Part shown: piece by piece, positions 4,519-6,264 of the stretch
Position numbering within the stretch: position 1 is the first letter of the stretch
Layout of the letters: each line of letters starts with the position of its first letter
NCBI GenBank assembly: GCA_030452775.1
Contig: JAKDLQ010000137.1
Location: forward strand, 1-6,264
Reading direction: 5' to 3'
Source of the DNA: Micrococcales bacterium
GTDB lineage: Bacteria > Actinomycetota > Actinomycetes > Actinomycetales > Dermatophilaceae
DNA: 6,264 bases
Made by a program: the position numbers and the translations under genes
The notes under the pieces: model-generated
What the model was told of the DNA's origin: nothing
Databases searched by the model: none
What the model saw: only the letters and a program-made list of their open reading frames with translations

Positions 4519-5489
4519 TGGACGCGGTCGTCGGAGTCGACGTGGGCGGCACCACGATCTCGGCGGCCGTCGTGGCCTCCGACGGTCGTCCTCAAGCGAT
4601 CCGGTCGGTGCCCACGCCGGCGCAGGCCGGCCCCCAGGCGATGCTTGACACCATCGCGCGGCTCGTGCGAGAGGTCATCGAGCTGGAGCGACTGCGACCC
4701 GATGGGCAAAGCGGCCGGGTCGTGGCGCTCGGCGTGGGGACCGCGGGGATCGTCGATGTCGCGCGGGGCAGCATCGTGTCCTCGACAGACGCGATCCGAG
4801 GCTGGGCCGGCACGGCCGTGGCCACTGGCCTCCGAGACCGGCTGGGACTCCCGGTCATCGTCGAGAACGATGTCGATGCCCATGCCGTGGGGGAGGCCTG
4901 GCTCGGTGCGGCCGCGGGCGCCCCCAGCGCCCTGATGGTGGCGGTGGGCACCGGGGTGGGGGCTTGCGTGGTGCTGGCAGGCCGCGCGCTGAGAGGCGCC
5001 CACCACGTGGCCGGCGAGATGGGACACATGCCCGCACGGGGCGCAGAGGGCCTGCGTTGCCCGTGCGGCCGCATGGGCCATCTGGAGGCCATCGGCTCCG
5101 GACCGGGCCTGCACCGCCACTACGTCGCCCTCGGCGGTGACCCCGACTGCCGGGATGCGCGTGGGGTGGTGGCGCGCGCACATGCCGGCGAAGAGCTGGC
5201 GATGCGGGCCGTCCGCGACGCTGCGCGGGCCCTGGGGCGTTCGATCGCCGGCGTCGTGACGGTGGTGGACCCGGCCGTCGTGGTCATCGGCGGCGGCCTG
5301 TCCGGCGCCGGAGAGCTCTGGTGGTCGACCATGGAGGCGACGCTCCGGTCCGAGGTCATCGATGCGCTCGCTGACCTCGTCGTCGCGCCGGCCACGCTGG
5401 GTGCGGCCGCGCCGATAGTCGGCGCGGCCCGGGCTGCGTGGCGGCTCATCGATGATGGGTCGGTCCCGCCCGATGACGCCGCCCGATGA
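4518..5489 (+). CDS. nanK: ROK-family sugar kinase, probable N-acetylmannosamine kinase
   Basis: The 323-residue product is full length for a ROK kinase. The N-terminal phosphate-binding motif VGVDVGGTTISAAV is at 5-18, the catalytic END with Asp118 at 116-118, the nucleotide loop VAVGTGVGA at 141-149, and EMGHMPA at 167-173. The zinc-site region CPCGRMGHLE (181-190) follows the ROK signature except that the usual third Cys is His188. The second phosphate-binding region VVVIGGGLS is at 254-262. ROK kinases phosphorylate glucose, fructose, GlcNAc or ManNAc in the cytosol; specificity cannot be read from motifs, but the neighbouring nanE 22 nt downstream makes ManNAc (to ManNAc-6-P) the best guess. 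Glucokinase or GlcNAc kinase activity remains possible. The ATG fits both the DVGG motif position and a leaderless promoter. Confidence is high for the family and moderate for the substrate. Confidence 0.85.
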   Translation: MDAVVGVDVGGTTISAAVVASDGRPQAIRSVPTPAQAGPQAMLDTIARLVREVIELERLRPDGQSGRVVALGVGTAGIVDVARGSIVSSTDAIRGWAGTAVATGLRDRLGLPVIVENDVDAHAVGEAWLGAAAGAPSALMVAVGTGVGACVVLAGRALRGAHHVAGEMGHMPARGAEGLRCPCGRMGHLEAIGSGPGLHRHYVALGGDPDCRDARGVVARAHAGEELAMRAVRDAARALGRSIAGVVTVVDPAVVVIGGGLSGAGELWWSTMEATLRSEVIDALADLVVAPATLGAAAPIVGAARAAWRLIDDGSVPPDDAAR

Positions 5490-5511
5490 CGAATGAAGTG
5501 AGTGGACAACG

Positions 5512-6195
5512 ATGCACCCTCTGTTAGAAGGCCTGCGTGGTCAGCTGATCGTGTCCTGTCAGGCCTACCCCGGCGAGCCGATGCGAGACCCGCGGACCAT
5601 GAGTCAGGTGGCGCAGGCGGTCGTGCGCGGCGGCGCCGCAGCGGTGCGCGCCCAGGGCCTGGATGACATCCGGCTCGTGGCCAAGAGCGTCGAGGTCCCG
5701 GTGATCGGTCTGTGGAAGGACGGCGATACGGGCGTCTACATCACCCCGACGGTCCGCCACGCCCTCGCGGTCCTTGATGCCGGAGCGGACATCGTCGCCA
5801 TCGACGGCACGCGCCGTCGCCGGCCGGACGGCCTCACCCTGGCCGAGACGCTGGCAGAGATACGGCGGCATACCCCCGCCTTGGTGATGGCCGACTGCGG
5901 CAGCGTCGAGGACGGGTTGGCCGCCGAGGATGCCGGGGTGGACATCCTCGGCACCACACTCGCCGGCTATACGGGCGAGCGCCCGACGACACGTGGTCCT
6001 GACTTCGAGCTGGTGGACCATCTCTGCGCTGTGACGGGCCTGCCGGTGATGGCCGAGGGGCGCTATCACACTCCCGCGCAGGCGGCCGAGGCCATCGCTC
6101 GAGGCGCGCACGCCGTGTGCGTCGGCACCGCGATCACGCACCCGACCACCCTCACCACGTGGTTCCACGAGGCGGTCACGCGGGTGACGACCTAG
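5512..6195 (+). CDS. nanE: N-acetylmannosamine-6-phosphate 2-epimerase
   Basis: The product has 227 residues, the usual NanE length, and is a (beta/alpha)8-barrel enzyme (EC 5.1.3.9) that converts ManNAc-6-P to GlcNAc-6-P in the cytosol during sialic acid or ManNAc use. Family segments in order: IVSCQAYPGEPMRDP (13-27), the G-A-A-A-VRAQ segment (41-48), GLWKDGDTGVYITPT (66-80) with the expected catalytic Lys69, ADIVAIDGT (92-100), ADCGSVEDG (127-135), LGTTLAGYT (146-154), MAEGR (180-184) with the expected catalytic Glu181, and GAHAVCVGTAIT (198-209). It follows the kinase by 22 nt with split, weak Shine-Dalgarno-like bases (AGTGGA, 5 nt from the ATG), so the two are very likely one transcript. 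No sialic acid lyase (nanA), sugar transporter or GntR/RpiR regulator is in the window; they may lie beyond the right edge. Confidence 0.95.
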   Translation: MHPLLEGLRGQLIVSCQAYPGEPMRDPRTMSQVAQAVVRGGAAAVRAQGLDDIRLVAKSVEVPVIGLWKDGDTGVYITPTVRHALAVLDAGADIVAIDGTRRRRPDGLTLAETLAEIRRHTPALVMADCGSVEDGLAAEDAGVDILGTTLAGYTGERPTTRGPDFELVDHLCAVTGLPVMAEGRYHTPAQAAEAIARGAHAVCVGTAITHPTTLTTWFHEAVTRVTT

Positions 6196-6213
6196 CGGGA
6201 ATTTCCCCGCTAG
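6192..6213 (+). terminator. Hairpin overlapping the nanE stop codon, probable terminator
   Basis: CTAGCGGG (6192-6199) and CCCGCTAG (6206-6213) are perfect complements around a 6-nt AATTTC loop. The nanE TAG stop (6193-6195) is inside the left arm. No T-run follows. The stem is the best candidate for the end of the nanK-nanE transcript; the symmetry would allow it to act on a gene arriving from the right as well. Confidence 0.55.
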
Positions 6214-6223
6214 AGGGCTAGGA

Positions 6224-6236
6224 CCGGCGGAGCCGG
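6224..6236 (+). repeat. Second small hairpin after nanE
   Basis: CCGGC and GCCGG arms around a GGA loop, 10 nt after the main hairpin. It may back up termination. The rest of the window (6237-6264) is G/T-rich on the plus strand and shows no start codon with a ribosome binding site or other feature I can support. Confidence 0.35.
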
Positions 6237-6264
6237 AATTCTGGGTCGGGTTCTGGTGTGTGGG

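Noticed and set aside
5524..6264. Minus-strand open frame opposite nanE, open to the right edge
   Set aside because: It is antisense to nanE and its product shows no family features; no separate gene can be supported in 6214-6264.

Overview
This 6.26-kb window is high-GC chromosomal DNA from an actinobacterium. GTG starts, coding third positions dominated by G and C, and Prs and GlmU sequences of actinobacterial type all point that way. A member of the Micrococcales, perhaps Intrasporangiaceae, is my best guess, but this comes from recalled protein flavour and not from a search. I see no rRNA, tRNA, CRISPR array, transposase or phage gene.

Layout. On the minus strand, right to left from about 4.32 kb, lie glmU (UDP-GlcNAc synthesis), prs (PRPP synthetase, overlapping glmU by 4 nt), a PAP2-family membrane phosphatase, and an EamA/DMT-family transporter whose 3' end lies beyond base 1. 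On the plus strand, diverging from glmU, lie a ROK-family sugar kinase (probably N-acetylmannosamine kinase, nanK) and nanE (N-acetylmannosamine-6-phosphate 2-epimerase). NanE is followed by a hairpin that overlaps its stop codon, and the last ~70 bases hold no gene I can support.

How the genes fit together. NanK and NanE would turn ManNAc into GlcNAc-6-phosphate. GlmM and NagA/GlmS-type enzymes, not in this window, connect GlcNAc-6-phosphate to GlcN-1-phosphate, which GlmU acetylates and uridylylates to UDP-GlcNAc for peptidoglycan. The divergent glmU/nanK intergenic region (4320-4517) is therefore an amino-sugar control point. It holds a TAGCAT -10-like hexamer facing each way, two short palindromes and one copy of a dispersed repeat. 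Prs supplies PRPP for nucleotides, His, Trp and NAD, and (in actinobacteria) decaprenyl-phosphoryl-arabinose. The PAP2 and DMT genes are generic accessory membrane proteins with no proven link to the rest.

No clearly new multi-gene system is present. The most interesting non-coding signals are: (1) a ~21-bp dispersed repeat bracketing the glmU-prs operon, two arms of which form a 12-bp stem after prs; (2) a nested set of competing hairpins between prs and the PAP2 gene; (3) a palindrome in the apparent promoter of the DMT gene; (4) an apparently leaderless nanK. One protein-level oddity is a Cys-to-His change in the kinase's zinc motif.
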